Positions 9,166 through 20,500 of a stretch of DNA of 60,667 nt are shown piece by piece (position 1 is the stretch's first letter; the number at the start of each line of letters is the position of its first letter). A model generated the notes under the pieces. The model was not told the DNA's origin. It was given only the letters and a program-made list of their open reading frames with translations, and made no database searches. The stretch spans positions 1 through 60,667 of the forward strand of contig JAUNSU010000007.1 in assembly GCA_030539035.1 (NCBI GenBank), written 5' to 3'. The position numbers and the translations under genes are program-made. The stretch comes from Planctomycetia bacterium (GTDB lineage Bacteria > Planctomycetota > Planctomycetia > Pirellulales > Thermoguttaceae).

Positions 9166-10568
9166 GGAGCGGTCCAGCCGGCGTTGACCGCATCGCGGTT
9201 TTGTGAATAGGAAACCGTATTATCGCACAGTTTTTCCGCGTAATCGTGCAGTTCATCATGCGAAAACAGCTTGAGAACACGGGAAACATAGGCGAGAAAA
9301 ACCGTGCGGACCGTTTTGATATTCCCGGAATGATTCGCTCTTTCCGACGCGGCAAGGGGAAAGCCCTTTGCTTTGATCTCTTTGGGGAAAGAGTCGATCA
9401 TCGCGGGATCATAAAAGATCGATCCATTCTCCGGAACGGAAGCGCCAAATCGGATCAGGGAAGAAGAATCCATTGCGATTAAGAGATCGGGATGATCGGC
9501 GACTGGCGATCCGATCGGATCATTGCTCATTACAACGGAACAGGAAACCTCTTCATCCTGTTTACAGGGGCCGCGGGAAGGAAGTGCGGAGACGTTCAAT
9601 CCTTTTCGCGCGGCGAGTTCGGCGAACGCTTCTCCAAGCGCGAAAACCCCTTGTCCGGCGGATCCGGCAATTTTGATCCGCACTTCTTTTCCAGTGAAAA
9701 ATGGAGATCGATTTTCGAAAGGTTCGAGCGGTTTTAGATCAAGGACATGAAGGACTTCCTTAAAATCGGGATCTCTTCTTTTTCGGATCATGGGAGCGCG
9801 GGAATCGATTTCATCCTTGAATATTCCGAGAGGAAAGGTTTTGACGACCTCTTCTTCGATCCATCGACAGGCGTCGACAGGAGATTTTTGCCAATTTTCC
9901 GGACAGGGAGAAAGGATCTCGATAAAAGCGAATCCTTTTTTGGCGGCTTGGGCCTGCATTGCGCGATGGATCAGACGTTTTGTTTCCCGAATATGCCGAG
10001 GAGAACTGACCGCGGACCGCGCTGCAAGCACCGGGGCGGGCAAAAGCGCGATCATCTCGGATACGCGCAGCGGCAAGCCGTCGTTCAATACGGATCGGCC
10101 AAACGGACTGGTCAATGTTTTTTGACCGAGCAAGGACGTCGGCGCGAGCTGTCCGCCGGTAAGTCCGTAATTATTGTTGTTAATCAGGAAGGCGATCATA
10201 TTTTCGCCCCGATTGGCCGCGTGAATGATAGAGCCCATTCCGGCCGCACTCAAATCGCCGTCGCCCTGATAAGAGATCGTAATCGCGTTCGGATGAGATC
10301 GGGAAACCGCGGCTGCAACCGCCGGCGCACATCCATGAGGGGCGGAAATCGCGGAAAGATCGAAGTAATTTCCCATAAAAACGGAGCAGCCCAACGCGGA
10401 GATCAGTATGGTCCGATTCTGAATCTCCAGATCGGCGATCTCTTCCGCGATGAGTTTATGAACAATCCCATGTCCGCAGCCGGGGCAATAATGCGTCGAT
10501 TCACCATTCCCTTTCCGATGGGAAAAATGATCAAAAAACGTATTCGGTTTTTCCAGTGAAAAGGGCAT
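9162..10568 (-). CDS. 2-oxoacid:ferredoxin oxidoreductase, beta-gamma fusion
   Basis: A 468-residue fusion of two subunits. Residues 1-270 are the TPP-binding beta subunit, with the cysteine motif HYCPGCGHG near 27 and the TPP/Mg loop GDGDLSAAG followed by NNNNYGLTGGQ. Residues about 295-450 are the gamma subunit (IAGSAGQGVFALGEA start). The pair resembles KorB-KorC or VorA-VorC, which oxidise 2-oxoglutarate or branched 2-oxoacids to acyl-CoA and reduce ferredoxin. The alpha subunit is not adjacent; the next upstream gene is a symporter, so alpha must lie elsewhere. An AGGGAG ribosome site precedes the ATG. The reduced ferredoxin could feed the NuoEF fusion at 4204-6642. Confidence 0.8.
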   Translation of the reverse strand: MPFSLEKPNTFFDHFSHRKGNGESTHYCPGCGHGIVHKLIAEEIADLEIQNRTILISALGCSVFMGNYFDLSAISAPHGCAPAVAAAVSRSHPNAITISYQGDGDLSAAGMGSIIHAANRGENMIAFLINNNNYGLTGGQLAPTSLLGQKTLTSPFGRSVLNDGLPLRVSEMIALLPAPVLAARSAVSSPRHIRETKRLIHRAMQAQAAKKGFAFIEILSPCPENWQKSPVDACRWIEEEVVKTFPLGIFKDEIDSRAPMIRKRRDPDFKEVLHVLDLKPLEPFENRSPFFTGKEVRIKIAGSAGQGVFALGEAFAELAARKGLNVSALPSRGPCKQDEEVSCSVVMSNDPIGSPVADHPDLLIAMDSSSLIRFGASVPENGSIFYDPAMIDSFPKEIKAKGFPLAASERANHSGNIKTVRTVFLAYVSRVLKLFSHDELHDYAEKLCDNTVSYSQNRDAVNAGWTAP

Positions 10569-10622
10569 TTTCTTTCTCCCTGTTTTTTAAACAAAATTAA
10601 AATTTATCAATTCAAGGAACAA

Positions 10623-12449
10623 TTATTTGTTGACCTGATTCCATGCTTTGAAAAGGAACCAGGAACAGAGAACAGCGATTCCAAGCAGAACGGATCCAAA
10701 GAGAAATCGCCCGTAAAGGAACATTCCAAAGGAAAAGAGAGCGGCGTAAACGGCAATACATCCGATCACAGAGCAGAGAATTCCGAGAGGAACACTCCAT
10801 TTTTCTTCCGGAATGGCGAGGGGTTCACCTTCGGCGGCGGCTTTTTCGATAATACGGCGCCAGCCGGGTCCTCCCGCCCGACTTCGTTCCACGAATTTTC
10901 GCAAGGTCTTTTCATCGGTGGGCGAAGTGAGAAAGGTAATAAGGATCCAGGCGGCCGTAGTAATCGCGACGCCAAGCAGAAGTTCCATACTGCTGCTGAA
11001 GTTCAGAGCGTCCGGAAGCTGCCGGGATCCGTCGGGCATTTCCACAGCCCACAGGGAAAAATGAAACAGTTTGAAATAAAGAGCGGTGGGTAAAGCAATC
11101 AGCATTGCGGCGATTTCGCTGTATGCGTTGACCCTCCACCAGAACCAGCGAATGAGGAAAAGGAGCCCGGTTCCCGCACCGATCTGAAGAAGGATCTCGA
11201 AATTATGAACCGCACTTCGAAGATTCATCGCCAAAATACAGGCAAGAATCATGAGGATCAAGGTCCAGATCCTTCCCATGAGGACGAGTTCCTTTTCCGA
11301 AGCCTTTGGACGGATAAACCGATGATGAAAATCGTTTACCATATAGGAGGAACCGAGATTCAGCAGGGTCGCAATCGTCGACATAAAGGCGGCGAACAGT
11401 GATGCGATCATAAGTCCGAACAGGCCGGGCGGAAGAAAATTGAGCATTGCCGGATAGGCCATATCGTCCTGGATCATCTGTTCAGGAAGTTTTGGGAACG
11501 CCGAACGCAGGGACGCAAGGTCCGGATAGACGATCAGACTGGCCAGCGCAACGATGATCCAGGGCCAGGGCCGGATCGCGTAATGGCAGAAGTTGAAAAA
11601 CAGGGTCGCCCCAATCGCGTGTTCTTCGTTTTTTGCCGCAAACATTCTTTGCGCGCCGAAGCTGCCGCCGCCCGGCTCCGCTCCCGGATACCAGGTACTC
11701 CACCACTGAACCGCAAGCGGGATCACCAGAAGGGCAATCACGGCATCCGTATTATTGAAGTCGGGCAGAACCGACAGCTTATTGACAACTTCCGGATGGG
11801 AAAAGAGCCCGGAAAGGCCTCCGACTTGCGGTAAGTAAAGGATCCAAACCGCAGCGGCGACTGCTCCGATCATGGAGATCAAAAAGAGAATAAAATCGGC
11901 CCAGATCACGGCCGACAAGCCGCCCATCGCCGAAAAAAGAACAGTAATTGCGCTTGCGGCGACCACGGTAATGATCGGTTCCATTCCCAGCATAATTCCG
12001 AGGATCTTGATAATCGCGAGGATCACGTTCGCCATTACGACCGTATTGACGATCAAACCGAGATACAAGGTTCGAAATCCCCGCAGGAACGCGCCCGGCT
12101 TTCCGCTGTATCGGACTTCGTAAAATTCGATATCGGTCATTACGCCCAATCGGCGCCATAATTTCGCATAAATAAAGACCGTGGTCATTCCGGTCAAGAG
12201 AAAGGCCCACCAGGCCCAGTTTCCGGCAACTCCCTGCTCGCGGACAAGTCCGGTTACCAGGTTCGGGGTATCCGACGCAAAGGTCGTCGCAACCAAAGAG
12301 AACCCGAGAAGCCACCAGCTCATATTTTGACCGCTCAGAAAAAATTCGGACGTACTTTTGCCCGACCGCTTCATTGTAAAAAAACCGACAAGAAGCATCG
12401 ATCCGAAATAGACGATGAGAATAATATAGTCCGCCAAATGAAGCTGCAT
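10623..12449 (-). CDS. Sodium:solute symporter (SSS family)
   Basis: A 608-residue integral membrane protein with roughly 13-14 hydrophobic segments in the LeuT-type arrangement of the SSS family. The first span begins at residue 6. Family sequence features include the FFLSGQNMSWWLLGFSLVA block near 35-55, which precedes the sodium-site helix. A cytoplasmic loop (about 515-560) separates the last helices. The start at 12449 follows an AAAGGACA ribosome site; an open frame extends further upstream but is not protein-like. SSS carriers import sugars, organic acids, amino acids or nucleosides with sodium. The neighbourhood (PL11 lyase divergent, Gfo/Idh enzyme) suggests a sugar or uronate, which is inference only. 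The stop lies 54 bases from the next gene, the 2-oxoacid oxidoreductase, and may share its transcript. Confidence 0.85.
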   Translation of the reverse strand: MQLHLADYIILIVYFGSMLLVGFFTMKRSGKSTSEFFLSGQNMSWWLLGFSLVATTFASDTPNLVTGLVREQGVAGNWAWWAFLLTGMTTVFIYAKLWRRLGVMTDIEFYEVRYSGKPGAFLRGFRTLYLGLIVNTVVMANVILAIIKILGIMLGMEPIITVVAASAITVLFSAMGGLSAVIWADFILFLISMIGAVAAAVWILYLPQVGGLSGLFSHPEVVNKLSVLPDFNNTDAVIALLVIPLAVQWWSTWYPGAEPGGGSFGAQRMFAAKNEEHAIGATLFFNFCHYAIRPWPWIIVALASLIVYPDLASLRSAFPKLPEQMIQDDMAYPAMLNFLPPGLFGLMIASLFAAFMSTIATLLNLGSSYMVNDFHHRFIRPKASEKELVLMGRIWTLILMILACILAMNLRSAVHNFEILLQIGAGTGLLFLIRWFWWRVNAYSEIAAMLIALPTALYFKLFHFSLWAVEMPDGSRQLPDALNFSSSMELLLGVAITTAAWILITFLTSPTDEKTLRKFVERSRAGGPGWRRIIEKAAAEGEPLAIPEEKWSVPLGILCSVIGCIAVYAALFSFGMFLYGRFLFGSVLLGIAVLCSWFLFKAWNQVNK

Positions 12450-12647
12450 TATTTGTCCTTTTTTCCGTTTTGTATTTCTGTTTACGGGTTTCCCGGTGTT
12501 TTTTAAACCTTTATTATCATTTTTTGCGTCCTTTCTGTCAAGTATTTGACAACGGATTTTTCTTTTGGTAAAATGATATTTTCCCATGAGGAGATCTTCG
12601 AAAACAAAATTCCGCATAATAGCCCTCCAACTCAAGAAAGGTATTCC

Positions 12648-14966
12648 ATGAAAAGAAAATTCTGTTGTGTATTGTTTGTCCTTTCCCTTTTTCCCCTGCT
12701 TTCAGTTTCCCTGATCGGACAGGAAGCCAAGGAGATCAAAAAAGTTGCTTCGCTTCCGGAAATCAAAACGGTTCCTTCCGCGAAAGAGGTTCCATTATCC
12801 GAATCTCCCTGGGCGGACTGGACTTTCGGATCCGGAGATAAAAAGAAAGCCGAATGCACCTGGATCACAGAAGGATCCAAGGGCAAGGAAGGACATCTCC
12901 GAATCGTCTACGACGGTAATGATCGATGGTGGTTCTCCTCGCCCAAGATCCCTGTCGGAAAGGATTGGAACGCGATCAACGCTTACACCTGGGCTCGAGC
13001 CCGAAAAGGAGATTATGTCTACATCTCTCTTTATACCTGGCGTGGAAAATCCTCTGCCGGCGGACGATGCGGCGGAACCCTGATCCCGATCGAAAGTTCC
13101 GACTGGACCCATCTGCTCGCAACCGGACCGGGCGAAGGTGCCGAATATTATCAAATCACCATTAACGGGAAAGGCGCGTCCGATATCGATCTCGCTCCGA
13201 CAACGGTCTTTTCCTGCAAACCTTTCGCGAAAGAAGATTTTCATCCTTTTACCGGATATGCGAAAAAAAGAGTCGATGAAAAACTGGATCGCGGAGTAAT
13301 CGCAATCGCAAGTAAAGAGGGCGCTTATCTCGGATGGCGGCTTCTGAAAGATGATCCCAAAGAAATTGCTTTCAATATCTATCGGCGAGAGAAAGATAAA
13401 TCGTCCAAAAAATTAAATGATTCTCCCCTGGCTGCAACGACCGATTTCGTCGATAAAGACGCTAAAGCCGGAACGGAATACACTTGGGTGATCCGACCGG
13501 TTCTCAATGGAAAAGAGACCGGAGAAAAATCGAGCACATCTCTCGTGATTCCCCAGAATAAAAAAGAGTACAGGAATTATATTTCCCTTCCCTTGAGAGA
13601 TAAAGACGAGGTAAGCCGGATCTCGCTTGCTGATCTGAACGGGGACGGGAAACTTGATTACATCGTGAAGAAAGGAAGATCGATCGTCGATCCTTATCAT
13701 AAGCCGGGCTACTGGAAGAAAAGTCTTCGAACGATCTCTCTGGACGCTTATCTTTCAGACGGAACGTTCCTCTGGACGTATGATTTCGGATGGTCCATTG
13801 AACAGGGGATCTGGTATTCGCCGATCCTTGTTTACGATCTGGACGGAGACGGCAAAGCGGAAGTCGTCGCCAAGGCCGGGGTCGGAGATCCTCGCGATGG
13901 AACCGGACGTGTCCATTCCACGGAAGAATATCTGATCATTCTGAACGGAGAGACTGGAAAAGAAATCGCACGGGCTCCCTGGGCTTCCCGGGACGGATTC
14001 TCCTATAATTACGCCAGCCGGAATTTCCTTTGCATCGCCTATCTGGACGGAAAGACTCCTTTCCTCGTTTCCCATCGCGGTACCTATAATATGATGAGAA
14101 CCGCATTCTATCAATTCCACGACGGCAAACTGGAAATGGTCCATCAATGGAGCAACTGCTGTGAATTCGATAAACAAACCTGGGGACAGGGCGCGCACCG
14201 CATGCACGCGGCCGATGTCGACAACGACGGATTTGAAGAGATCTGCGTCGGATCGTTTGTCTTCGATCATGATGGATCGATTCTCTGGTCCCTCGGACTC
14301 GGACATCCGGATCATATGTTCGTCGGCGATCTGAATCCGAACAATCCCGGCATGGAGATCTATCTCGGTCTGGAGTCCCGAAATAAAAAGAACGGAATGT
14401 GTATGCTCGACGCGGCGACCGGAAAATATCTCTGGGCCTACGACGGTCCGACCTGGCATATTCACGCAAGCGGACTTTGTTCGGATATTGATCCCCGATA
14501 TCCCGGATATGAATGCTTTGGCGGCGAATCGAAAACCCCCAACATTCCGGAAACACGCTATCTCTGGACTGCCGACGGTAAACTGCTCGCAAAAGGATTA
14601 ACGGAAAAAGAGGTCGGTGTTCCCGGACTCGGAACCGGCTCCGTCTGGTGGGACGCAACTTTGCAGCGTGCTCTGCTCGTTCGAAAAAAGGAAGGCGATC
14701 TCATGAAGCTCCAGTATCCCAAACAGGAATTCATCAATGAGAGATTGCCCGGCACCGTTTTATTGACCGGCGATTTCTTCGGCGACTGGCGCGAAGAGGT
14801 GATCTCGTTCGTTCCCGGTGAAATCCGGATCTATACGACATCGATTCCCGCGGCCGATCGACGCGTTTCTTTGATCCAGGACCGCAATTATCGGGCCACT
14901 ACGATCGAAAACATGGTCGGATACACTTCGACCCCGGCCCCTTCGTATGATCTGAAAAAGAAATGA
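12648..14966 (+). CDS. Secreted PL11 rhamnogalacturonan endolyase
   Basis: A 772-residue protein. A signal peptide (about residues 1-25) is followed by a beta-rich domain (about 50-200) that looks like a carbohydrate-binding module. The polysaccharide lyase family 11 domain runs from about 205 to the end. PL11 hallmarks are VDEKLDRGVIAI, GWRLL..NIYRR, and propeller-blade calcium loops such as DLNGDGKLDY, DLDGDGKAEV and DVDNDGFEEI. These enzymes cleave the rhamnose-galacturonate backbone of pectin by beta-elimination, outside the membrane. The ATG at 12648 has AAAGG eight bases upstream; upstream in-frame codons are not protein-like. It diverges from the symporter gene, suggesting shared control. 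A bidirectional-looking hairpin terminates it against rpoD. Confidence 0.9.
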   Translation: MKRKFCCVLFVLSLFPLLSVSLIGQEAKEIKKVASLPEIKTVPSAKEVPLSESPWADWTFGSGDKKKAECTWITEGSKGKEGHLRIVYDGNDRWWFSSPKIPVGKDWNAINAYTWARARKGDYVYISLYTWRGKSSAGGRCGGTLIPIESSDWTHLLATGPGEGAEYYQITINGKGASDIDLAPTTVFSCKPFAKEDFHPFTGYAKKRVDEKLDRGVIAIASKEGAYLGWRLLKDDPKEIAFNIYRREKDKSSKKLNDSPLAATTDFVDKDAKAGTEYTWVIRPVLNGKETGEKSSTSLVIPQNKKEYRNYISLPLRDKDEVSRISLADLNGDGKLDYIVKKGRSIVDPYHKPGYWKKSLRTISLDAYLSDGTFLWTYDFGWSIEQGIWYSPILVYDLDGDGKAEVVAKAGVGDPRDGTGRVHSTEEYLIILNGETGKEIARAPWASRDGFSYNYASRNFLCIAYLDGKTPFLVSHRGTYNMMRTAFYQFHDGKLEMVHQWSNCCEFDKQTWGQGAHRMHAADVDNDGFEEICVGSFVFDHDGSILWSLGLGHPDHMFVGDLNPNNPGMEIYLGLESRNKKNGMCMLDAATGKYLWAYDGPTWHIHASGLCSDIDPRYPGYECFGGESKTPNIPETRYLWTADGKLLAKGLTEKEVGVPGLGTGSVWWDATLQRALLVRKKEGDLMKLQYPKQEFINERLPGTVLLTGDFFGDWREEVISFVPGEIRIYTTSIPAADRRVSLIQDRNYRATTIENMVGYTSTPAPSYDLKKK

Positions 14967-15005
14967 TCTGCTGATCGATATAAATCATCCGAACCCCAAT
15001 AAAAA

Positions 15006-15029
15006 AAGGGCGGAAATCAATCCGCCCTT
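15006..15029 (-). terminator. Intrinsic terminator of rpoD
   Basis: Nine-base perfect stem (AAGGGCGGA at 15006-15014, TCCGCCCTT at 15021-15029) with a six-base loop. On the minus strand it is followed by a run of T (complement of 15001-15007). It ends rpoD transcription and may also serve the convergent PL11 gene. Confidence 0.85.
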
Positions 15030-15056
15030 GGCTTTGTATCCGATTAAGAGGAAATA

Positions 15057-16619
15057 TCAGTCGAGGAAGCCGACGAGTTCCTGGCTTCTGCACGGTTGCT
15101 GCAGCTTTCGGACCGCTTTAGCTTCGATCTGCCGAATTCGTTCCCGGGTAACCTTGAAAATATGCCCGACTTCTTCCAGCGTATAGCTGTATCCATCGCC
15201 AAGTCCGTATCGGAGTTTGATGATTTCCCGTTCCCGATAGCTGAGGGTCTTGAGGACCTTGAGGATTCGGCGTTTAAGCATTTCCTGAGTTGCCCCGGAT
15301 GCGGGATTTTCAGCGGTTCCGTCGGGAAGAAGATCGCCGAAATGGCTGTCTTCGCTGTTGCCGACCGGACGATCCAAACTGATCGGAAAACGATTCATCG
15401 CGAGGATCCGACGGGTCTCATCGACAGGGGTATTGGAGGCTTCGGCCGTCTCTTCGAGGGTCGGTTCCCTTCCATTTTCCTGCAGGAGCTGCCGGGTAAC
15501 ATTTCGCATCTTGGACATGGTTTCCACCATATGGACCGGAATACGAATCGTTCGGCTCTGATCGGCAACGGCGCGTGTAATCGCCTGCCGGATCCACCAG
15601 GTCGCGTAGGTGCAGAACTTGAATCCGCGGCGGTATTCGAATTTATCGACAGCGCGCATCAAACCGGCGTTCCCTTCCTGGATCAGATCGAGGAAGCTCA
15701 AACCGCGATTTCTGTACTTTTTCGCGATGGAAACGACCAGCCGGAGGTTTCCTTCGGAGAGGCCCCGTTTGGCCTCCTGATATTTCAAAAAGATCTGCTT
15801 GATCTCCTTGACCCGATTCCGGAGACTCGTCGGAGATTCCTGCGTAATATTGAGGATATTCCGATATTCATTCCGCCAATGCATACGCTCGTAGGCGGGA
15901 CGTCCGGCCGCTTCATGCTCCTTGATCCAGATTCGAAGTTCATCGACCCTGCGGCTGTATCCCTCAAGCGTTTGAATCATTGCTTCAATACGCTGGGTGC
16001 GGAGTCCGAGCTCTTCGACCAACCGAACAGCGCGGCGCCGGCGGCGGCCAAGATCCTTCCACGCCTTGGCGCGTTCCTCTTTGTTGAGAGACTTGTTTAA
16101 AGCTCTTCGATAATCGCGGGCGTTCAGTCTCAACATTTCCTCAAGGGAGGCAAGGTTGGCAGGGAAGCGGCACAAGATCTGGCGTTTTTCCAGATTATCC
16201 GCTTCGCTGACCTGAACCGTACGATCAAAAGGAAGATCGTTTTCATGGACTCTTTTCAATGTTCGAACCGCATGCTGCATTACATAATCGCACTCCAGCA
16301 ATTTGGTCCGAAATTTCAGTCGGGTCAATTCGATCTGCTTTGCAAGATAAACTTCGCGCTGACGGGTCAAAAGAGGGATCTCGCCCATTTGAGTTAAATA
16401 CATACGGACGGGATCATCGGACCATGTTTCCCCAGGTTCCGCTTTCAGGAACTCTTCATCAATCGATTCCGGCTCTTCTTCGGTATCGATCAAAAGTACG
16501 CCGGAAGGATCTTCATCCTCTTCAAAGTCGAGCACTTTGTCCACGGTAAGATCTTCTTCGTCAACTTCGGGCCCCAGGGTATCGTCAAAATCATCAATCA
16601 AAGATTCACTGTCGTACAA
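15057..16619 (-). CDS. rpoD: Primary RNA polymerase sigma factor RpoD/SigA
   Basis: The housekeeping sigma factor. It has an acidic N-terminal extension (about residues 5-70), region 1.2 ([17 protein letters not shown]), and a non-conserved helical region. Region 2 is complete, with the core-binding and -10 recognition helices ending [15 protein letters not shown]. Region 3 follows, then region 4 with the -35 recognition helix [17 protein letters not shown]. The classic region 1.1 is not recognisable. I choose the TTG at 16619 as start (520 residues), because AGGAG lies seven bases before it. A longer reading from an ATG at 16685 (542 residues) lacks a ribosome site. It is monocistronic, with an intrinsic terminator downstream. 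Perfect consensus promoters such as the one before tRNA-fMet fit its specificity. Confidence 0.93.
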   Translation of the reverse strand: MYDSESLIDDFDDTLGPEVDEEDLTVDKVLDFEEDEDPSGVLLIDTEEEPESIDEEFLKAEPGETWSDDPVRMYLTQMGEIPLLTRQREVYLAKQIELTRLKFRTKLLECDYVMQHAVRTLKRVHENDLPFDRTVQVSEADNLEKRQILCRFPANLASLEEMLRLNARDYRRALNKSLNKEERAKAWKDLGRRRRRAVRLVEELGLRTQRIEAMIQTLEGYSRRVDELRIWIKEHEAAGRPAYERMHWRNEYRNILNITQESPTSLRNRVKEIKQIFLKYQEAKRGLSEGNLRLVVSIAKKYRNRGLSFLDLIQEGNAGLMRAVDKFEYRRGFKFCTYATWWIRQAITRAVADQSRTIRIPVHMVETMSKMRNVTRQLLQENGREPTLEETAEASNTPVDETRRILAMNRFPISLDRPVGNSEDSHFGDLLPDGTAENPASGATQEMLKRRILKVLKTLSYREREIIKLRYGLGDGYSYTLEEVGHIFKVTRERIRQIEAKAVRKLQQPCRSQELVGFLD

Positions 16620-16626
16620 AACGAAA

Positions 16627-16631
16627 CTCCT
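16627..16631 (-). promoter_or_regulatory. Ribosome binding site deciding the rpoD TTG start
   Basis: AGGAG on the minus strand, seven bases before the TTG codon at 16619-16617. It lies inside the longer reading from 16685, so it argues for the shorter protein with a TTG start codon. Confidence 0.6.
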
Positions 16632-17579
16632 ATTTCCAAAAATGTATTTCTCCGAACCATTCAAGAATTCGGAAACAGATCCCATTCGATAGAATTACCA
16701 GAATCACTTATAAAAAATGAAAGCTTCCTCCTTATTATTCTTTCGCGCAAAAATAAGGCGGAAAACAGAAACCGGGCAAACGGGAACGGAATCTTTCCTC
16801 TAATCATCGGAAAAAGGTTGGGAAGGTAATATAAAAACTCTTCCGAACTCCCCCTTCGGGACATGAAAAAAACTCCGGCAACCGTCTTTGCTGATATAAT
16901 CTCTATGATAATCACTCTGCAGAAAAAATACCAGCAAATACTTGAATTTTTTCCGATTTTTTTCAAAATTTTTCGAAAAAAAATCAATTTTCAAATTCCA
17001 AATTCCATATATATACACTAAAGCATTTCTTTTACCTATTTTTTCACAAAAATCTCATCTTTTAGATATCTGTATCTATTATCAACAAGATTTCTCTTTC
17101 TTTCAGGCTGGAATTCGGAGGACGGTTCTGTATATGTCTATATTATAGACACATTGACGCAAAAAGAAGCAAAAATTTTTACAAAATTGATATAATTTTA
17201 ACCATTCTCGATCTTTTAAACGCAAGAATCGGTAAAAAATACCATTTTTGCCCGTCAAAAACCCCTTTTATCAGTAATTCGAGCTGTTAAAAGAAGCGAT
17301 TTGGCTTTCCTTCAAGAAATTAGGGGGGAAAAGCCGGAGGGGCACCGCGTTAAACTCAACGAAAGCGGAAAAGTCGGGATAATCGGAAAAATTTCCGTAT
17401 TTTAACAATTTTTGTTAATCCGCAAGGTTTCTTCGGACGATAAACTGAGTACGGGATTTCCCCGTGATCGTGTTTGGATGTTGGCGAGGATCGCCTTCAT
17501 CACTGTTTTCGGAGAGAATAAGGCGCGTCGAAAGAGACCGCGAAATAAATCTTACCAAGTATTGTCAAGGACGATATTC
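16632..17579. other. Long AT-rich gene-free region between rpoD and autotransporter
   Basis: About 950 bases without a credible gene. Two extended -10 elements reading TGATATAAT occur on the plus strand (16892-16900 and 17188-17196); neither has a good -35. If the second is used, the autotransporter mRNA would have a leader of about 380 bases. The stretch 17320-17400 is purine-rich and locally more GC-rich, and could fold, but I cannot match it to a known riboswitch. The minus-strand rpoD promoter should also be here and was not identified. Confidence 0.4.
17402..17418. promoter_or_regulatory. Palindrome, possible operator
   Basis: TTAACAA-TTT-TTGTTAA, a seven-base inverted repeat 160 bases before the autotransporter start. 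It could be an operator or a hairpin in the leader. No binding protein is known. Confidence 0.3.
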
Positions 17580-20500
17580 ATGAGTAAAAAAATAAGTCGG
17601 AACATTCGTAATTACTTCAAGCCGTTCCTGTTCGGAGCAGTTCTCTCCGGTTCACTTCTTCTGCCCGGCGCGGCGGGAATCCCGGGATCCGGGCCGTTGT
17701 ACAATGTCCTTTTCGCAGCAAACAACGTGAATCAGGATGTTTCCAACGGCGGAACGATCACGGACACAACACTCAATACCGGACTCACCGGAACAAACGC
17801 TGCCGGAAATATCACCGTTTCCGGAACAGAGACCGTTCCGGCTGTCGCCGTTGTCGGCCAATTAAACACGGAATCCGAAAATCTCTATGATGTCGAGACT
17901 GCGGTTAATCTTGTTCTTGGTGAAGGATACACCTTCTCCGTGGGGAGTACAACCGATGGAACAACCTCTCTCGGAGCCCTTTATATTATTGGGACCGGAA
18001 CCGGAGAGAGCGCGGCCAATTCCACCTTGACGATCAATTCGGGAGCCAATCTTTCCGTTCTCGCGGGAAGTACTTTCCAAATCGGATATTACAATGAGGG
18101 AACTCCTGTTCAGACCGGCGGTCTGATCATTAACGGGACCTTTACAAATGCCGGAAATTACGATAATTACGGAACTTTGACCGTCAACAACGGCGGATCG
18201 TTCACCACAAACAATACATGGAACATCGATCTTGAAGGACAAAGCGGGTTGACAAACAACTTCGGCAAGATCACCGTCAACAATACTGCCGGCCAAGCTA
18301 ATCGCGCTTATTTCGCAGGATATACCGATTACGATTCCGAAAACAGCGTCTTCGGACAACTTTATACTGATGGATCTCTTCAGATCGGAACCACGGCCGC
18401 CTCTGTTCAGGGAATTCTCAACGTCCAGGAGAATTATTACTCCAATGTTTCCACGACTTTCAGTCCGGTAAAAGCGGCGGAAGAAGCGGCCAAAACCGCT
18501 GGACTCGACAGTGCTGTCTATATCAAGGGACTCGTTCAGATGGGTGTCGAAGGGCAAGCGGAAGACGCGGTAACCCTGAATATCGGAGTCTGTAATAATA
18601 TCCAGAATACCGATAACACCTATCGTCCCAACGTAATCGTCGGCGGAATTCAATTCCTCAATCCGAACAGCGGAACCGATCCCCAGCTTCTTCTGCAAGG
18701 GACCGACTCTTCAAGCAGTTCGACCGCTTCGACCGGAGCTTTCCTGCAAGTCAACGGATTGACATCCAAATTTGACTCCACAGGCGCCCAATCGACAACC
18801 GGAGTTTACGACGTTTGGCTTGAAGACAACTTCCAGCTCAACGGTGCTTCGACCCTTCTTTTCAACGATACAACGAACAAGACGAGCGGGATGCGGTTTG
18901 CGGCAGATTCCGCGATCAATAAGAACGCGATCATGCAATCGGTTGGCGATTTCAACCTTGGCGCCGCCCTTGCGGACACAACAGCAACGAATGTCAGCTT
19001 AACCGTGAATGGTCTTTTACGGGTAACCGACGGCGAACTGTTTCTGCAAAATCTGATCGAAAACAATACCGACGGCAAGGTCTTCAATCTGATCAACGCC
19101 GGGAACGGGCAAACTTCCGGATCGGGAACCAGCGCGACCACCACTTACTCCTATGTCGATACCCTGAATTTAACCGATGATACCGCGATTTTCACGAACA
19201 CCGGAACGTTCCAGTTTAAAAATTTGACGATCAACGCGGCGGACACAACACCCGATACACCGAATACCGCAGTCTTTCTCTCCGGAGCGGACAGCATCAC
19301 CGCTGTGAATCAGATGACCGTTCAGCAGGGAACCGCTCAGCTGGGCGGAAAGCTCAGCGGACTCACTGGAACCGGGCTTGATACGGCAACATTGACCATT
19401 ACCGGAAACGCGGCCAACAACGAACAGGGAATCCTCAAAGTCAGCGGAACCGCCGCGACGATCAGCGGACTGGCTGTTCAGTTTGCGAACAACGGGATCA
19501 TTACCTCCTCGGCCGATACCGACGTATTGACCTTTGAAAATACCGTTTTGACGAATAATACCGCTCTTACAAGTGATCTTGTATCGGTCAATACCGTGAA
19601 TTTCACAAGAAACCTTGATACCAGCAAGTCCCAAAGCGCGAACTTTATCAGCAATGCGGGAAGTACTTTTTCCCTTCAGGACGGAGCGACATTGAATTTC
19701 ACCGGAGGCGATGAGACGGGATATTTCACCTATATTACCGTCCTGTTCGACAAGGTCAACGGACAGGACAATGATGTTCTCAGCTTCGGAGACGGCAATG
19801 GAACGGTTACCATGGACGCAAATACCATGATTCAGACCGATAAAACCAATCTCGCCAGTCTGAAAAAAGGAAATTATGCCCGTACTTTCGTAAAAACAAC
19901 GGACGGCACCAACAATCAATTCAACGCGATGATCGAGGATCTGGATTCTCTCTTCTATACGTTCAGTTCCACAAAGGACGCGAGCAATACGGAGATGACC
20001 TTGAATCTGAGCATTAAAGGATTCGATGATTTCGGAACCACCAGTAATCAGAAAGCGGTTGGATCGTACATCGAAGGACTTCGAACCGATGGACAGGCTG
20101 TTCTTTCCGATAATCTTGCGAACATGCTGAACAATATCGCGGCCGAATCCAGTACAGCGGCGGAGATCGAATCCGCTTATGATCAGCTGTCCGGAGTTCA
20201 ACGGGCCAACAGCATGATGCTCGCGATGGATTCTCCTTGGACCACTCCTTTTACCCAAATGTCCTATGGACGGCATCTGGTAAAGGCGCCTTCCGGAAGT
20301 TGGGACGGATGCTGCGGAGACGCTTCTTATTATCGCGGACAGCTCCCGCAGGGATACAACGGATACGAAAATCTCTACTCCACTCAACCGCAGAGAAGCG
20401 CGATCTTCGAAGGATATGATCTTGTTCGAAATTCCTCCTGGGGAACCGCGTATCACACCAGCTTCAAAGCGAACAGTGATGGAAACAGCGCCGATTACGG

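Noticed and set aside
17320..17400. Possible riboswitch in the autotransporter leader
   Set aside because: GC-rich and able to fold, but I could not match it to any known riboswitch core, so it is mentioned only as leader sequence.
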